Below are positions 7,679 through 15,893 of a DNA stretch of 21,002 bases, piece by piece. How positions within the stretch are numbered: position 1 is the first letter of the stretch; every line of letters begins with the position of its first letter. The stretch is from contig CAKOXC010000015.1 in NCBI GenBank assembly GCA_934129945.1, positions 1-21,002 of the forward strand, written 5' to 3'. This stretch comes from an uncultured Bacilli bacterium (lineage in GTDB: Bacteria; Bacillota_I; Bacilli_A; RF39; UBA660). Under the pieces are notes generated by a model. That model was not told the origin of the DNA. It worked only from the letters and a program-made list of their open reading frames with translations, and made no database searches. The position numbers and the translations under genes are program-made.

Positions 7679-8899
7679 ATTAAGATCATCCTCAATTTTC
7701 ATTAATCTATTGTATTTTGCTATTCTTTCTCCTCGTGATAAAGATCCTGTTTTAATAAAAGGAATATTTAATCCTACTGCAAAATCAGCAATGAATGTAT
7801 CTTCAGTTTCACCACTTCTATGAGAAATAATCATACGATACTTATTCTTTCTAGCAAGGGTTATTGTTTTTATCATTTCTGAAATTGTTCCTACTTGGTT
7901 AGCTTTTAATAATATGGCATTACCAGCTTTACTATTGATTCCTTTTAATAGGTATTTACTATTAGTGACAAAATAATCATCACCAACAAGCATTACTTTA
8001 TTACCAATTTTTTCAGTCAACTTACTTAATGCATCAAAGTCATTTTCATCAAATGGATCTTCTATAGAAATAATTGGGTATTTTTTTATCAATATTTCAT
8101 AATATTCAATCATTTCTTCAACACTTAATTCTTTATTATCTATTTTGTATTTACCATTTTCATATAGTTCACTGGCTGCAACATCAAGAGCTATAAATAC
8201 TTCTTTTCCGGGAACATAACCAGCTTCTTTTATAGCATTTATTATTAAATCAAGAGCTAGTGAATTATAGGAAAGATTCGGAGCAAATCCTCCTTCATCT
8301 CCAACTCCTGTATTTAAATGTTGTTTTTTTAAAATATTTTTAAGAGCATGGAATACTTCACTACCACATCTTACTCTTTCTTTGAATGATTTAACTACAG
8401 GAACTATCATGAATTCTTGAATATCAAGATTATTATCAGCATGTTTACCACCATTTAATATATTCATCATAGGAATTGGCATTGACACTTTTCCATTAGA
8501 TAATATTTCATATAATTCTTTATTTTCTGTTTTAGCTATAGCTTTTATAACACATAAAGAGACTGCTAAAATTGCATTGGCACCTAGATTTTCTTTATTC
8601 TCTGTACCATCTAATTTTATTAATTCTTCATCGATTCCAACTTGATTCAATTCTTGTCCAACAAGTTTATTACGAATTATTGTATTAATATTATTAACTG
8701 CCTTTAATACTCCAAGACCATTATATCTATTTAAATCTTTATCTCTTAATTCTAAAGCTTCTCTGCTTCCTGTTGAAGCCCCACTTGGAACAGATGCTAC
8801 TACTTTTGTATTGTCTTCTAATATCATTTCACATGAAACAGTCGGATTACCTCGAGAATCTAGTATTTCACGAGCAATAATATCTTTTATTTTTTGCAT
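7667..8899 (-). CDS. eno: Enolase (phosphopyruvate hydratase)
   Basis: Enolase converts 2-phosphoglycerate to phosphoenolpyruvate in glycolysis. All hallmark segments are present: SGASTG at 39-44, GANAILAVSL at 106-115, NGGKHADNN with H153, QEF with E162, GDEGGF with the proton-relay E202, ALDVAASE with D239, IED with E280-D281, GDD at 306-308, K332 as the probable base, SHRSGETED at 359-367, and IKTGS with K383. At 410 aa it is about 20 residues shorter than most bacterial enolases. Two signature stretches are unusual for bacteria: EDPF rather than EDGL after the metal ligand, and LKANQVGT around the catalytic lysine. AAGGTGA precedes the ATG, and promoter and terminator make it a single-gene unit. 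I judge it functional. Confidence 0.97.
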   Translation of the reverse strand: MQKIKDIIAREILDSRGNPTVSCEMILEDNTKVVASVPSGASTGSREALELRDKDLNRYNGLGVLKAVNNINTIIRNKLVGQELNQVGIDEELIKLDGTENKENLGANAILAVSLCVIKAIAKTENKELYEILSNGKVSMPIPMMNILNGGKHADNNLDIQEFMIVPVVKSFKERVRCGSEVFHALKNILKKQHLNTGVGDEGGFAPNLSYNSLALDLIINAIKEAGYVPGKEVFIALDVAASELYENGKYKIDNKELSVEEMIEYYEILIKKYPIISIEDPFDENDFDALSKLTEKIGNKVMLVGDDYFVTNSKYLLKGINSKAGNAILLKANQVGTISEMIKTITLARKNKYRMIISHRSGETEDTFIADFAVGLNIPFIKTGSLSRGERIAKYNRLMKIEDDLNKAL

Positions 8900-8927
8900 A
8901 TTTTCACCTTCTTATCCTTATATTTTT

Positions 8928-8956
8928 ATTATAGCAGTATAATTATTTTTATACAA
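8928..8956 (-). promoter_or_regulatory. eno promoter
   Basis: On the minus strand, -35 TTGTAT (8951-8956), a 17-bp spacer and -10 TATAAT (8928-8933) preceded by TGC form an extended -10. It lies directly after the terminator of the upstream gene. Confidence 0.75.
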
Positions 8957-8958
8957 TT

Positions 8959-8980
8959 AAAAAGACAACTATTAGTTGTC
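8959..8980 (-). terminator. Terminator of the DUF308-like gene with the stop codon at its tip
   Basis: The arms 8973-8980 and 8964-8971 are perfectly complementary around a single base (in practice about a 7-bp stem with a 3-nt loop), followed on the minus strand by TTTTT (8959-8963). The TAA stop of the upstream gene (8972-8974) is at the hairpin tip. Confidence 0.87.
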
Positions 8981-9577
8981 AAGTTTACTCATAAATTTTT
9001 CTACTCTATTTCTTAATAAGTTAGATGTGTTTATTGTTAAAAGTCCAAATAAAATAGAGAAAATTCCTACTATTTCAATTATTCCAAAACTTTCAAATGG
9101 ATAGAATATCATTAATACTCCAAGTGAAACTGTCAAAATTGACATAACAAGAATAATTAACCAACTATCTTCTTTAATTAATTTATATTTAATACTGTTT
9201 ATAAATCCTTTGATGCCATTTATTATTAAATATGTTCCGTAATAAATAGTAATATAATTAACGAATTTGATTGGGTTAACAAATAAGAATATTGCAAGTA
9301 ATATAAATATAAATCCAAATAAAATGTTTATTTTAAAAATTCTATTAGAGTCACTCATAACAGCTGAGTAAATATTTAGTGCAGCCTCTACTAAAATAAG
9401 ACTACCTAAAAATGTTGAAATAAATTTATCACTTACAGTCTTATTTAAAATTAAAATTATTCCAAAAACAATAAAAACTATTGCTATTAAAATTTCTAAT
9501 AGTTTTATATTATTATATTTTTTTTCTTCCCCTTCTAAATCAGCATTTAAAAATCTATTAATCATTTTACTTGCCAT
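8972..9577 (-). CDS. DUF308/HdeD-like six-helix membrane protein
   Basis: This 201-aa integral membrane protein has six hydrophobic helices, at about 26-45, 52-74, 82-101, 107-127, 140-162 and 165-187. A short charged cytoplasmic N-terminus carries EGEEKK. The paired helices, each with internal glycines and short polar loops, match the DUF308/HdeD layout. HdeD is linked to acid resistance in enterobacteria, but Bacillota members have no firm function. The frame could begin at TTG 9586, but the GAGGAG site directly abuts that codon. ATG 9577 sits nine bases after it and is preferred. It is a single-gene unit divergent from the FemAB gene, with its own hairpin terminator. Confidence 0.85.
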   Translation of the reverse strand: MASKMINRFLNADLEGEEKKYNNIKLLEILIAIVFIVFGIILILNKTVSDKFISTFLGSLILVEAALNIYSAVMSDSNRIFKINILFGFIFILLAIFLFVNPIKFVNYITIYYGTYLIINGIKGFINSIKYKLIKEDSWLIILVMSILTVSLGVLMIFYPFESFGIIEIVGIFSILFGLLTINTSNLLRNRVEKFMSKLDN

Positions 9578-9601
9578 TTTAATCAACTCCTCGTTAGCTA
9601 T

Positions 9602-9630
9602 AGTATACCATTATACTTATTTAAAATAAA
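9602..9630 (-). promoter_or_regulatory. Promoter of the DUF308-like gene
   Basis: On the minus strand, TATACT (9602-9607) preceded by TGG forms an extended -10. A weak -35, TTTATT (9625-9630), lies 17 bp away. A second TATAAT at 9610-9615 is an alternative. Confidence 0.5.
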
Positions 9631-9638
9631 GAAAAAGA

Positions 9639-9667
9639 TTGATTTTTATGCGTTTTTTTGATATTAT
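9639..9667 (+). promoter_or_regulatory. Promoter of the FemAB-family gene
   Basis: The -35 TTGATT (9639-9644), a 17-bp spacer and -10 TATTAT (9662-9667) preceded by TGA form an extended -10. The overlapping TATAAT at 9665-9670 is an alternative. A GAGGAGG ribosome-binding site lies at 9681-9687. Confidence 0.6.
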
Positions 9668-9694
9668 AATCTCTTAATTTGAGGAGGTAATTTC

Positions 9695-10948
9695 ATGATT
9701 AAAGAATTAAGATTTAATGAATTTGAAGAATTTGCTAAAAATCATATGTTATTCAACCATTACCAAACTATTAATTATGCAATGTTAATGACAGAATATG
9801 ATTATGATTATGATTTAATCGGTTATTTCGAAAATGATGAATTAAAAGCAGCTTCTTTAATTATTTTTAAAAATCTTACTAATTTTAAAAGATATGGTTA
9901 CGCTCCAAGAGGGTTCTTAATCGATTATCTAAATCCTCATTTACTTGAAAGATTTACTAAAGAATTAAAAGACTATTATGATAAAAAGAATATAGTTTTT
10001 ATCAAAATAAACCCTGAATTACCAATCAATGAAATAAATATTAAGACTAAAAATTTAACATGTAATAAAAATATAATTGCTAAAAATTATTTGAATGATT
10101 ATGGATATCTAAAACTAAGAGATAATGTTTACTTTGAATCTAGACTTCCTAGATACGCTGCATTTATCAACTTAAAAGATTATGATGAAAAAAAGATAGA
10201 TAAAAATACTCGTAATAAAATTAAACGTTCTGAAGCTAAAGGTTTAAGTTATGAAATAGTACAAAATAATGGTATTGATATTTTATTTGATTTTGTAAAG
10301 AAAAAAAGAAAAAAAGACTTAATATACTATAAACATTACTATAATACTTTTAAGAAAACAAATAATGTTGATGTCTTTTTAATAAAAATTGATTATAACG
10401 AATATTTAAATAATGCTAAAGATTCTTATGAAAAAGAATTAGAATTAAATGGTGAGCTTAATCGTAAACTTATTGAAGATCGCTCTTTAAAAAATATTAA
10501 TAAAAAGATGGAAAGTGACAAGAAACTCCTATCATATAAAAATGATGTTATGGAAGCTACTAATGGTAGTAAAACTATTGGTTTTAAATATATAGCAGGT
10601 GCTATGGTGGTTAAGTTTAATAATCGAATAGATATTATAGTAAGCGGTTTTGATACTAAATACAAGAGATTTAATGCTAATTATTTTTTACATAATTCAA
10701 TAATTAATTATTATAAAGATTCTTATGAAATATTAGATATGAATGGTATAACTGGTGATTTTACAGATAAAAATCCGTACAATGGCCTTAATAATTTCAA
10801 ACTTGGCTTTAACCCTAAAATATATGAGTTAATTGGTGAATACGATTTGATATTAAAACCAAGAGCTTATAAAAAATTAAATAATAATGGAACTCTTGCA
10901 AGAGTTTTAAATAAAACAGACGAAAAAGAACTAATTCAATTTAAATAA
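9695..10948 (+). CDS. FemAB-family peptidoglycan cross-bridge aminoacyltransferase
   Basis: FemAB enzymes (FemX, FemA/B, MurM/N) move amino acids from aminoacyl-tRNA onto the lysine of lipid-linked peptidoglycan precursors at the inner face of the membrane. The 417-aa length is typical. Recognisable parts are YAPRGFLIDY (69-78) in the first GNAT-like domain, NTRNKIKRSEAKGL (171-184), and a long charged antiparallel coiled coil (about 236-288) of the kind that binds tRNA. The second GNAT domain ends in MNGITGDF (349-356) and GLNNFKLGFNP (364-374), both strong family signatures. A GAGGAGG site lies 7 bases before the ATG. Which amino acid is added and at which step cannot be told from sequence. 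It implies a cell wall with a branched or bridged peptide. Its stop codon lies in a hairpin shared with the convergent next gene. Confidence 0.94.
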   Translation: MIKELRFNEFEEFAKNHMLFNHYQTINYAMLMTEYDYDYDLIGYFENDELKAASLIIFKNLTNFKRYGYAPRGFLIDYLNPHLLERFTKELKDYYDKKNIVFIKINPELPINEINIKTKNLTCNKNIIAKNYLNDYGYLKLRDNVYFESRLPRYAAFINLKDYDEKKIDKNTRNKIKRSEAKGLSYEIVQNNGIDILFDFVKKKRKKDLIYYKHYYNTFKKTNNVDVFLIKIDYNEYLNNAKDSYEKELELNGELNRKLIEDRSLKNINKKMESDKKLLSYKNDVMEATNGSKTIGFKYIAGAMVVKFNNRIDIIVSGFDTKYKRFNANYFLHNSIINYYKDSYEILDMNGITGDFTDKNPYNGLNNFKLGFNPKIYELIGEYDLILKPRAYKKLNNNGTLARVLNKTDEKELIQFK

Positions 10949-10960
10949 TTAGTTCTTTTT
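10923..10960. terminator. Bidirectional terminator containing both convergent stop codons
   Basis: A perfect 14-bp stem (10923-10936 with 10947-10960) surrounds a 10-base loop, with T-tracts on both strands. The FemAB-gene stop (10946-10948) and the opposing gene's stop (10949-10951) abut inside it, so one element ends both transcripts. Confidence 0.92.
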
Positions 10961-11968
10961 ATTATATATTTCTTGATGACATCTATTTTCTCTTTCACTA
11001 TAAAATAGATGATGTAATTCATTTATTTTTTTAGATATATTGTTAACTATAGTTTTATAATCATCTTTACCGTAAGTTGTAAGAATTGATAGTGTATAAG
11101 GATTATCTTCAAAAATAATACCTATATCATGAAAGTATATTGAATGCCACCCCCATTTATGAGCAACATTATTTTCTTCATCTAAGTATAAATAATTGTA
11201 ATATGTGTTTGTCATACATTCTTTTAAAAATGTTCCGTAGTTGGAATTATTCTTCATTATTTCATAAGCATGTTTTAAATAAATATTTGTATCACTTGCA
11301 CTTTGATTACCATAACTATCTCCAATAGTTAAAATGTTTACTGCACCTAATGACTTACCATATTCTCTTAAATTAGAAATTCCTATAAATTCACTTAACA
11401 TAAAATGAGCTGTATTATCACTATATTTTAAAGCATAACTGATTAAATCCCTAAGACTTACTTCTTCTCCAACATTTCTTTTAGCCATACCAATGCTATC
11501 TTCTGAAATGTATTTGGATAGGTATTTAACAGTAGTTGTATCAAGATTTATTTCATTAGTTGAAGCTTTATCTATCAAGTATAATGCCTCTACTAATTTA
11601 ATTAAACTGGCTCCATAGTAAACTTCATCTTCCTTATATTTATAAGTAAAGCCAGTAGTAATATCCTCATAATAGACTGATAAATTATAATTATTTAAAT
11701 ATGTATTTAATTCTAAAATTTTATTTTTTAGATCTTCAGACATATCTTCATCAGTATATTTACTGCTCAAACATTTTTCATGTTCATTTTGTTCGTCTTT
11801 CAAATCAACTTTTTTTACTATATTATTAGTTAACTCATTAGTTTTTTTCTCTATCTCATTGTTATTTACGCAGTATGCAATTGTTATAGAGATAATAAGT
11901 AACAATAATATTTTAAAATTATTTATTTTTAATCTTTTTTTATTGTTTTTTCTTTTACTTTTTTTCAT
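10949..11968 (-). CDS. Membrane-anchored class A beta-lactamase-fold serine hydrolase
   Basis: This 339-aa protein has a very basic N-terminus, one membrane helix at about 18-33 and a charged linker to residue 80. A penicillin-recognising serine hydrolase domain follows. The active-site motifs are visible: S121-L-I-K124 (SxxK), S183-D184-N185 (SDN) and K271-W272-G273 in the KTG position, where Trp replaces the usual Thr/Ser. The omega-loop ExxLN motif that carries the deacylating Glu166 of true class A beta-lactamases is not evident between residues 200 and 230. A real beta-lactamase is therefore less likely than a wall-related peptidase or an acyl-enzyme-forming sensor. The enzyme would sit outside the membrane. 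It converges with the FemAB gene and shares its terminator. The ribosome-binding site GAGTG is weak. Confidence 0.85.
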   Translation of the reverse strand: MKKSKRKNNKKRLKINNFKILLLLIISITIAYCVNNNEIEKKTNELTNNIVKKVDLKDEQNEHEKCLSSKYTDEDMSEDLKNKILELNTYLNNYNLSVYYEDITTGFTYKYKEDEVYYGASLIKLVEALYLIDKASTNEINLDTTTVKYLSKYISEDSIGMAKRNVGEEVSLRDLISYALKYSDNTAHFMLSEFIGISNLREYGKSLGAVNILTIGDSYGNQSASDTNIYLKHAYEIMKNNSNYGTFLKECMTNTYYNYLYLDEENNVAHKWGWHSIYFHDIGIIFEDNPYTLSILTTYGKDDYKTIVNNISKKINELHHLFYSERENRCHQEIYNKKN

Positions 11969-11983
11969 TTATATCACTCTTAT

Positions 11984-12012
11984 AATTTATCATTTATATA
12001 TATTTAAATCAA
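11984..12012 (-). promoter_or_regulatory. Promoter of the beta-lactamase-fold gene
   Basis: On the minus strand, -35 TTGATT (12007-12012), a 17-bp spacer and -10 TAAATT (11984-11989) preceded by TGA. The -35 is identical to that of the FemAB gene. Confidence 0.5.
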
Positions 12013-12046
12013 TATCATAAATTGTCACATTTACACAATTAAACAA

Positions 12047-12074
12047 GAAAAAAATCGCAATTAATGCGATTTTT
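12047..12074 (-). terminator. Terminator of the str operon (after tuf)
   Basis: A 10-bp perfect stem (12050-12059 with 12065-12074) has a 5-base loop and is followed by a T-tract on the minus strand. It starts 16 bp after the tuf stop. Confidence 0.92.
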
Positions 12075-12090
12075 CAATTTATATCTTTAA

Positions 12091-13257
12091 TTATTTAATA
12101 ATTTCAGATACAACTCCGGCACCAACAGTACGTCCACCTTCACGGATTGAGAATTTAGTACCTTTTTCAAGTGCAACTGGAGCGATTAATTCAACTGTCA
12201 TGTCAACATTATCACCAGGCATAACCATTTCAACACCAGCAGGTAATTCGATTACACCAGTAACATCTGTTGTACGGAAGTAGAATTGTGGTCTGTAATT
12301 TGAGAAGAATGGAGTATGACGTCCGCCTTCTTCTTTGCTTAATACATAAACGCTAGCTTTGAATTGATGATGAGGTGTAACACTTCCAGGTTTAGCTAGA
12401 ACTTGTCCACGTTCAACGTCTTCACGAGCAATACCACGTAATAATGCACCAGCATTGTCACCAGCTTGAGCAAAGTCAAGTGATTTTCTGAACATTTCAA
12501 TTCCTGTAACAACAGTTTTCTTAGTATCTTTTAATCCAACGATTTCAACTTCGTCGTTAAGTTTTAAAATACCTCTTTCAACACGACCAGTAACAACTGT
12601 ACCACGTCCTGAAATAGTAAATACATCTTCGATACTCATTAAGAATGGTTTGTCTGTATCTCTTACTGGAGAGTCGATATAACTATCGATTGCAGCCATT
12701 AAGTCTTTAATAGATTGAACAGCAGCTTCATCACCTTCAAGAGCTTTTAATGCACTACCACGAATAATAGGACATTCAGAATCATAACCATATTCTCCTA
12801 ATAATTCTCTGATTTCCATTTCTACTAAGTCAAGTAATTCTGGATCATCAACTTGGTCACATTTATTCATGTAAACAACAATCTTAGGAACTCCTACTTG
12901 TCTAGATAATAAGATATGTTCTCTAGTTTGAGGCATAGGACCATCTGCAGCTGAAACAACTAAGATAGCACCATCCATTTGAGCAGCACCTGTGATCATG
13001 TTTTTAACATAGTCAGCATGTCCTGGGCAGTCAACGTGAGCATAATGACGTTTTTCAGTTTCATACTCAACGTGAGCAGTATTAATAGTAATACCTCTTT
13101 CCCTTTCCTCTGGAGCTTTGTCGATATCAGCATAATCAACAAATTTACCAAAATATTTAGTAATAGCAGCTGTTAATGTAGTTTTACCATGGTCAACGTG
13201 TCCAATAGTACCAATATTAACATGTTCTTTTGAACGATCAAATTTTTCTCTTGCCAT
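12091..13257 (-). CDS. tuf: Translation elongation factor Tu
   Basis: EF-Tu carries aminoacyl-tRNA to the ribosome as a GTP complex. The GTPase motifs are intact: GHVDHGKT, the RGITI switch I segment, DCPGHADY, NKCD and SALKALEG. Domains 2 and 3 are full, with GRGTVVTGRVERG, HHQFKASVYVL and the ending GGRTVGAGVV. At 388 aa it is slightly shorter than the usual 393-397 because the loop after SALKALEG is short. A 66-bp gap separates it from fusA and holds a further promoter, so tuf can be made in excess of the upstream genes. An AAAGGAG site precedes the ATG. Confidence 0.99.
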   Translation of the reverse strand: MAREKFDRSKEHVNIGTIGHVDHGKTTLTAAITKYFGKFVDYADIDKAPEERERGITINTAHVEYETEKRHYAHVDCPGHADYVKNMITGAAQMDGAILVVSAADGPMPQTREHILLSRQVGVPKIVVYMNKCDQVDDPELLDLVEMEIRELLGEYGYDSECPIIRGSALKALEGDEAAVQSIKDLMAAIDSYIDSPVRDTDKPFLMSIEDVFTISGRGTVVTGRVERGILKLNDEVEIVGLKDTKKTVVTGIEMFRKSLDFAQAGDNAGALLRGIAREDVERGQVLAKPGSVTPHHQFKASVYVLSKEEGGRHTPFFSNYRPQFYFRTTDVTGVIELPAGVEMVMPGDNVDMTVELIAPVALEKGTKFSIREGGRTVGAGVVSEIIK

Positions 13258-13285
13258 TTTTTATTTCTCCTTTCATTTCTATTAT

Positions 13286-13314
13286 ATTTTATCTAATGCT
13301 TGAATATTTTTCAA
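13286..13314 (-). promoter_or_regulatory. Internal tuf promoter
   Basis: On the minus strand, TTGAAA (13309-13314), a 17-bp spacer and TAAAAT (13286-13291) lie in the fusA-tuf gap. A TATAAT overlaps just downstream (13281-13286). A 6-bp inverted repeat around 13300-13315 lacks a T-tract and does not look like a terminator. Confidence 0.6.
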
Positions 13315-13323
13315 GTATTATTT

Positions 13324-15396
13324 TTAGTTAGCGCTGTTTTTCTTTATAATTTCTTCAGCGATTGATTTTGGAACCTCTTCATAATGGTCTTTTTCCATTT
13401 GGAAGTTACCTCTACCTTGTGTATTACTTCTTAAATCAGTAGCATAACCAAACATTTCACAAAGTGGAACCATAGCAATAATTCTTATTGTATTTCCAAT
13501 TGATTCTTGACCCATTGGACGTCCACGACGAGATGTTAAGTCTCCCATAACGTTACCCATATATTCTTCTGGAACGTCTACTACAACTTTCATTATTGGT
13601 TCAAGTAATACAGCTTTACATTTATTTTTAGCTTCTTTTAAAGCCATACTAGCAGCGATTTTGAATGCCATTTCTGATGAATCGACATCATGGTAAGATC
13701 CATCAAATAATGTTGCTTTAACATCAACAAGTGGATATCCTGCTAAAATACCACCAGCCATTGCTTCTTGTAATCCTTTATCAGTTACAGGTATATATTC
13801 ACGAGGAACAACACCACCAACGATTGCATCAACAAATTCATAACCTTTACCTGGATTTGGTTCAAATTTAATCCAAACATGTCCATATTGTCCACGTCCA
13901 CCAGATTGTTTTATGTATTTACCTTCACATTCAGCTGGAACTGTAATTGTTTCACGGTAAGCAACTTGTGGTCTACCTTTATTACAATCAACATTAAATT
14001 CACGTTTTAAACGATCAACAATAATGTCTAAGTGTAATTCTCCCATTCCTGATAATACAGTTTGTCCTGTTTCTGTATCAGTTTTAACTCTAAGTGTTGG
14101 ATCTTCTTCAACAAGTTTAGCAACAGCAATTGCCATCTTATCTTGATCACCTTTGCTCTTAGGTTCAATAGCGATATCAATAACAGGTTCTGGGAATTCC
14201 ATACCTTTCATTATGCATGGATTCTTTTCATCACATAATGTATCAGCAGTTGTAGTATTTTTCAATCCTACTGCAGCTGCAATTTCACCTGCATAAACTT
14301 CAGTAATTTCTTTACGTTGGTTAGCATGCATTTGAAGAATACGACCAATTCTTTCTTTTTCATCCTTTGTTGAATTTAATACATATGATCCACTATGTAG
14401 AACACCTGAATAAACTCTAAAGAATGAAAGTCTTCCTACGAATGGGTCTGTCATAATTTTGAATGCTAATGCTGTAAATGGTTCTTTGTCAGATGGATGA
14501 CGTTTAACATCATTTCCATTTTTATCAGTACAATCGATTGCTTCAACATCAGTTGGTGCTGGTAAGTAATCTATTACAGCATCAAGTAATGTATGAGTAC
14601 CTTTGTTACCTAAGGCATCAGCACATAATACTGGGAAGAATTCTACAGCTAAAGTAGCTTTTCTTATTGCTGCTTTTAATTCAGCAACAGTAAATTCTTG
14701 TCCTTCTAAGTATTTTTCCATTAAAGCTTCATCAGATTCAACTACAGCTTCAATTAATTTAGTTCTATATTCTTCAGCTTTTGCTTTCATGTCTTCAGGA
14801 ATTGCAATTTCTTTTAATTCTTGTTTATCAGTACCATCATATTCATAAGCTTTCATTTCAACTAGATCTACATATCCAGTAAAATTATCTTCAGCACCGA
14901 TAGGTAACATGATTGGAGCAGCATTAGCCCCTAATCTATCTTTGATAGTTTTTAAACTGAAATAGAAGTCAGCTCCCATTTTTTCCATTTTGTTTGCACA
15001 AATCATTCTAGGAACTTTATATTCATTTGCTTGTCTCCAAACAGTTTCTGTTTGAGGTTCAACACCTGCTTGAGCATCAATTAATGCTACAGCACCGTCT
15101 AATACTCTTAATGATCTTTGAACTTCAATAGTGAAGTCTACGTGACCTGGAGTATCAATAATATTTAATCTATAACCCTTCCAATGACAAGTAGTAGCTG
15201 CAGAAGTAATTGTTATACCTCTTTCTTGCTCTTGTGCCATCCAGTCCATTTGAGATTCTCCATCATGAGTTTCTCCAATTTTATGAGTTATACCAGTTAA
15301 GAATAAAATTCTTTCTGTTGTTGTTGTTTTTCCAGCATCAATATGAGCCATGATACCAATATTTCTTAATTTATCTATACTAACATCTCTTGCCAT
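13324..15396 (-). CDS. fusA: Translation elongation factor G
   Basis: EF-G drives ribosomal translocation and recycling. The ATG at 15396 is preferred over that at 15411. It begins the usual MAR-xxx-R-NIGIMAHIDAGKT N-terminus, and AGGTG lies 5 bases before it. The product is 690 aa, a normal length. G1 (AHIDAGKTT), switch I (RGITITSA) and G3 (DTPGHVDF) are intact. In G4 the near-invariant NKMD reads NKME (residues 135-138; codon 14983-14985). Domains II to V are complete, with SGMGELHLDI, YRETI, QSGGRGQYGHV, PVTDKGLQEAM and the C-terminal RSNTQGRGNF. The gene's leader overlaps the end of rpsG, so translation of the two is coupled. Confidence 0.98.
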   Translation of the reverse strand: MARDVSIDKLRNIGIMAHIDAGKTTTTERILFLTGITHKIGETHDGESQMDWMAQEQERGITITSAATTCHWKGYRLNIIDTPGHVDFTIEVQRSLRVLDGAVALIDAQAGVEPQTETVWRQANEYKVPRMICANKMEKMGADFYFSLKTIKDRLGANAAPIMLPIGAEDNFTGYVDLVEMKAYEYDGTDKQELKEIAIPEDMKAKAEEYRTKLIEAVVESDEALMEKYLEGQEFTVAELKAAIRKATLAVEFFPVLCADALGNKGTHTLLDAVIDYLPAPTDVEAIDCTDKNGNDVKRHPSDKEPFTALAFKIMTDPFVGRLSFFRVYSGVLHSGSYVLNSTKDEKERIGRILQMHANQRKEITEVYAGEIAAAVGLKNTTTADTLCDEKNPCIMKGMEFPEPVIDIAIEPKSKGDQDKMAIAVAKLVEEDPTLRVKTDTETGQTVLSGMGELHLDIIVDRLKREFNVDCNKGRPQVAYRETITVPAECEGKYIKQSGGRGQYGHVWIKFEPNPGKGYEFVDAIVGGVVPREYIPVTDKGLQEAMAGGILAGYPLVDVKATLFDGSYHDVDSSEMAFKIAASMALKEAKNKCKAVLLEPIMKVVVDVPEEYMGNVMGDLTSRRGRPMGQESIGNTIRIIAMVPLCEMFGYATDLRSNTQGRGNFQMEKDHYEEVPKSIAEEIIKKNSAN

Positions 15397-15404
15397 ATTA
15401 ACAC

Positions 15405-15872
15405 CTACCATCTATAATGAGCAAATGCTTTATTAGCCTCTGCCATTTTGTGAGTATCTTCACGTTTTTTAACAGCTCCACCTGTTCCAGCGGCTGCATC
15501 CATAATTTCATTTGCTAAGTTAATAGCCATTCCTCTACCATTTCTTAATTTAGCATAGTTAACTAACCATCTTAAAGCTAAAGCTTGACTTCTTTCATCA
15601 GAAACTTCAAGAGGAACTTGGTAATTTGATCCACCAACACGTCTAGATTTAACTTCTAATGCTGGTTTAATATTTTCTAAAGCTTCATTATAAACTTCAA
15701 TAGCAGGTTTTCCTGTTTTTTCAGATATAATATCGAATGCTTCATATAAAATCTTTTGAGCTGTTCCTTTTTTACCATCTTGCATAATTTGGTTTACTAA
15801 TTTAGTAACTACTTTTGAATTATACACTGGATCTGGTAAAACATCTCTTTTTTCTGCTCTTCTTTTACGCAT
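15405..15872 (-). CDS. rpsG: 30S ribosomal protein S7
   Basis: S7 nucleates assembly of the 16S rRNA 3' domain and contacts E-site tRNA. The 155-aa product matches the family throughout: MRKRRAEKR, DPVYNSKVVTKLVNQIM, GKKGTAQKI, VKSRRVGGSNYQVP, RWLVNYAKLR and KKREDTHKMAEANKAFAHYRW at the C-terminus. A GGAGA-type site precedes the ATG in the 21-bp gap after rpsL. The TAG stop lies inside the fusA ribosome-binding region. In E. coli S7 represses this operon by binding between rpsL and rpsG; the gap here is too short to hold the same structure. Confidence 0.99.
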   Translation of the reverse strand: MRKRRAEKRDVLPDPVYNSKVVTKLVNQIMQDGKKGTAQKILYEAFDIISEKTGKPAIEVYNEALENIKPALEVKSRRVGGSNYQVPLEVSDERSQALALRWLVNYAKLRNGRGMAINLANEIMDAAAGTGGAVKKREDTHKMAEANKAFAHYRW

Positions 15873-15893
15873 AATTATCTCCTTCCTTATTTA

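Noticed and set aside
10426..10665. Minus-strand open frame inside the FemAB gene
   Set aside because: Antisense shadow of the coiled-coil coding region, with low-complexity composition.
11140..11328. Plus-strand open frame inside the beta-lactamase-fold gene
   Set aside because: Antisense shadow; the opposite frame carries the SDN and K-x-G motifs.
12979..13176. Plus-strand open frame inside tuf
   Set aside because: Antisense to the highly conserved EF-Tu GTPase domain.
13295..13316. Inverted repeat between fusA and tuf as a terminator
   Set aside because: Only a 6-bp stem without a T-tract, and it overlaps a promoter-like TTGAAA; tuf is normally co-transcribed with fusA.
14603..14848. 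Plus-strand open frame inside fusA
   Set aside because: Antisense to conserved EF-G domains; no start signal.
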